Source: Phoronis ovalis (Eukaryota > Phoronida > Phoronidae). Taken from it: 17,446 bases of DNA. The translations under genes were made by a program, and so were the position numbers. Location: the NCBI GenBank assembly GCA_028565635.1, contig JAOXYB010020715.1:1-17446 (forward strand), read 5' to 3'. Within the stretch, counting starts at the first letter, position 1, and each line of letters begins with the position of its first letter. Below the pieces are notes generated by a model. That model saw only the letters and a program-made list of their open reading frames with translations, made no database searches and was not told the origin of the DNA. Shown here piece after piece: positions 17,034 to 17,446 of the stretch.

Positions 17034-17289
17034 CTGAAACACAAAACATATGCATTAATAAATAATTAGAATAGTATTTATACTGAGCAGAATCAAATGT
17101 TACAGTTTACTTAGACTTGGAGCTAGACATAAAAATTGTTAATCCCTTCGACTTCATTTGGGAATTCTATCTGTCATGCATAAACATAGTCCTGCAAGCA
17201 TGACCCTTACTATGGACAGCCTTACGGCTTGTCTGTAAGGGTCATGACCGGCTCATATCTCAGATAGGCCGAAGTTCGAAAACACTTAC
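17034..17289 (-). other. Probable 5' UTR intron of SDHAF1 (256 nt)
   Basis: On the minus strand, TTTGTGTTTCAG ends at 17034, leaving 24 nt of 5' UTR before the ATG. Upstream, GGAA|gtaagt (GTAAGT complementary to 17284-17289) is the best donor. The pair would define an intron of 256 nt containing the hairpin at 17199-17246. The acceptor is convincing; the donor choice is inferred, and the true first exon could lie beyond the window. Confidence 0.5.
17199..17246. repeat. 48-nt hairpin with 12-bp perfect arms
   Basis: CATGACCCTTAC (17199-17210) is the exact reverse complement of GTAAGGGTCATG (17235-17246). Inside the 24-nt loop, GACA and GCC pair again with GGC and TGTC around TTAC, so the whole segment folds into one long imperfect stem. 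It lies upstream of SDHAF1 in its likely 5' intron. It could be a foldback-element remnant or a structured RNA; nothing decides between these. Confidence 0.7.
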
Positions 17290-17446
17290 TTCCCTATTAT
17301 ATTCCACAAAACTTTTTGCTTCTGCCTATTCCTTGACTACTCCGCTTCTTATATTCCCGTATTCAAATGACTTAATCAATGATTCAACAGCACATCAGCA
17401 TAAAATCCAAAATGCGATCTTGATCAAAACAAAATGATGCAGCCAT
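17290..17446 (-). promoter_or_regulatory. Possible first exon and promoter region of SDHAF1
   Basis: The 157 nt upstream (minus strand) of the candidate donor contain no long open frame and no clear TATA box. By position they should hold the untranslated first exon and perhaps the core promoter of the SDHAF1-TAMM41 pair. This rests on location and the splice-site inference only. Confidence 0.25.

Noticed and set aside
17010-17042. Upstream in-frame ATG that would add 11 residues (MFQIVYVIEFE) to SDHAF1
   Set aside because: A strong 3' splice site (TTTGTGTTTCAG) falls between this ATG and the family start MSARS, so the upstream ATG is most likely intronic; the family alignment also begins at the inner Met.

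Overview
This is invertebrate animal nuclear DNA. It is AT-rich, with GT/AG introns from about 0.1 to 2.9 kb, long 3' flanks and transposon-derived repeats. The proteins are clearly metazoan. The phylum cannot be fixed from this window alone; a marine invertebrate such as a mollusc is a guess.

Positions 1-14637 (+ strand) hold most of one large gene, the TRIP11 / GMAP-210 golgin. I could join 17 coding exons by hand. Their lengths sum to 5,655 nt, exactly 1,884 codons plus TAA, and every splice junction keeps one open frame. The window starts inside an intron, so the first exons (the N-terminal membrane-curvature-sensing end) lie to the left. One 3,084-nt exon (4643-7726) encodes more than half of the visible coiled coil. 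The last exons carry the ARF1-binding GRAB domain and a conserved C-terminal tail.

Positions 14638-15709 separate two convergent genes and contain small inverted repeats and several AATAAA signals. On the minus strand follow TAMM41 (15710-16693, apparently intronless) and, only 61 nt upstream of it, SDHAF1 (16755-17009). The SDHAF1 coding exon is preceded by a good 3' splice site, so a 5' non-coding exon probably lies further right. Both proteins act at the mitochondrial inner membrane: TAMM41 makes CDP-diacylglycerol for cardiolipin, and SDHAF1 helps mature the iron-sulfur subunit of complex II. The tight spacing makes a shared, dicistronic transcript a real possibility.

The most unusual non-coding structure is a 35-bp minisatellite (1348-1810). 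It ends exactly on the splice acceptor of a TRIP11 exon, and each unit is itself a copy of that acceptor, giving 11 decoy TTTACAG sites before the real one. The same intron carries a 781-bp non-autonomous DNA transposon with near-perfect terminal inverted repeats flanked by TA. Other repeats include a family of three related segments in the 2.9-kb intron, a 14-bp-arm inverted repeat in another intron, and a hairpin upstream of SDHAF1. I see no RNA gene, CRISPR array or prokaryotic feature, and no wholly new gene system.
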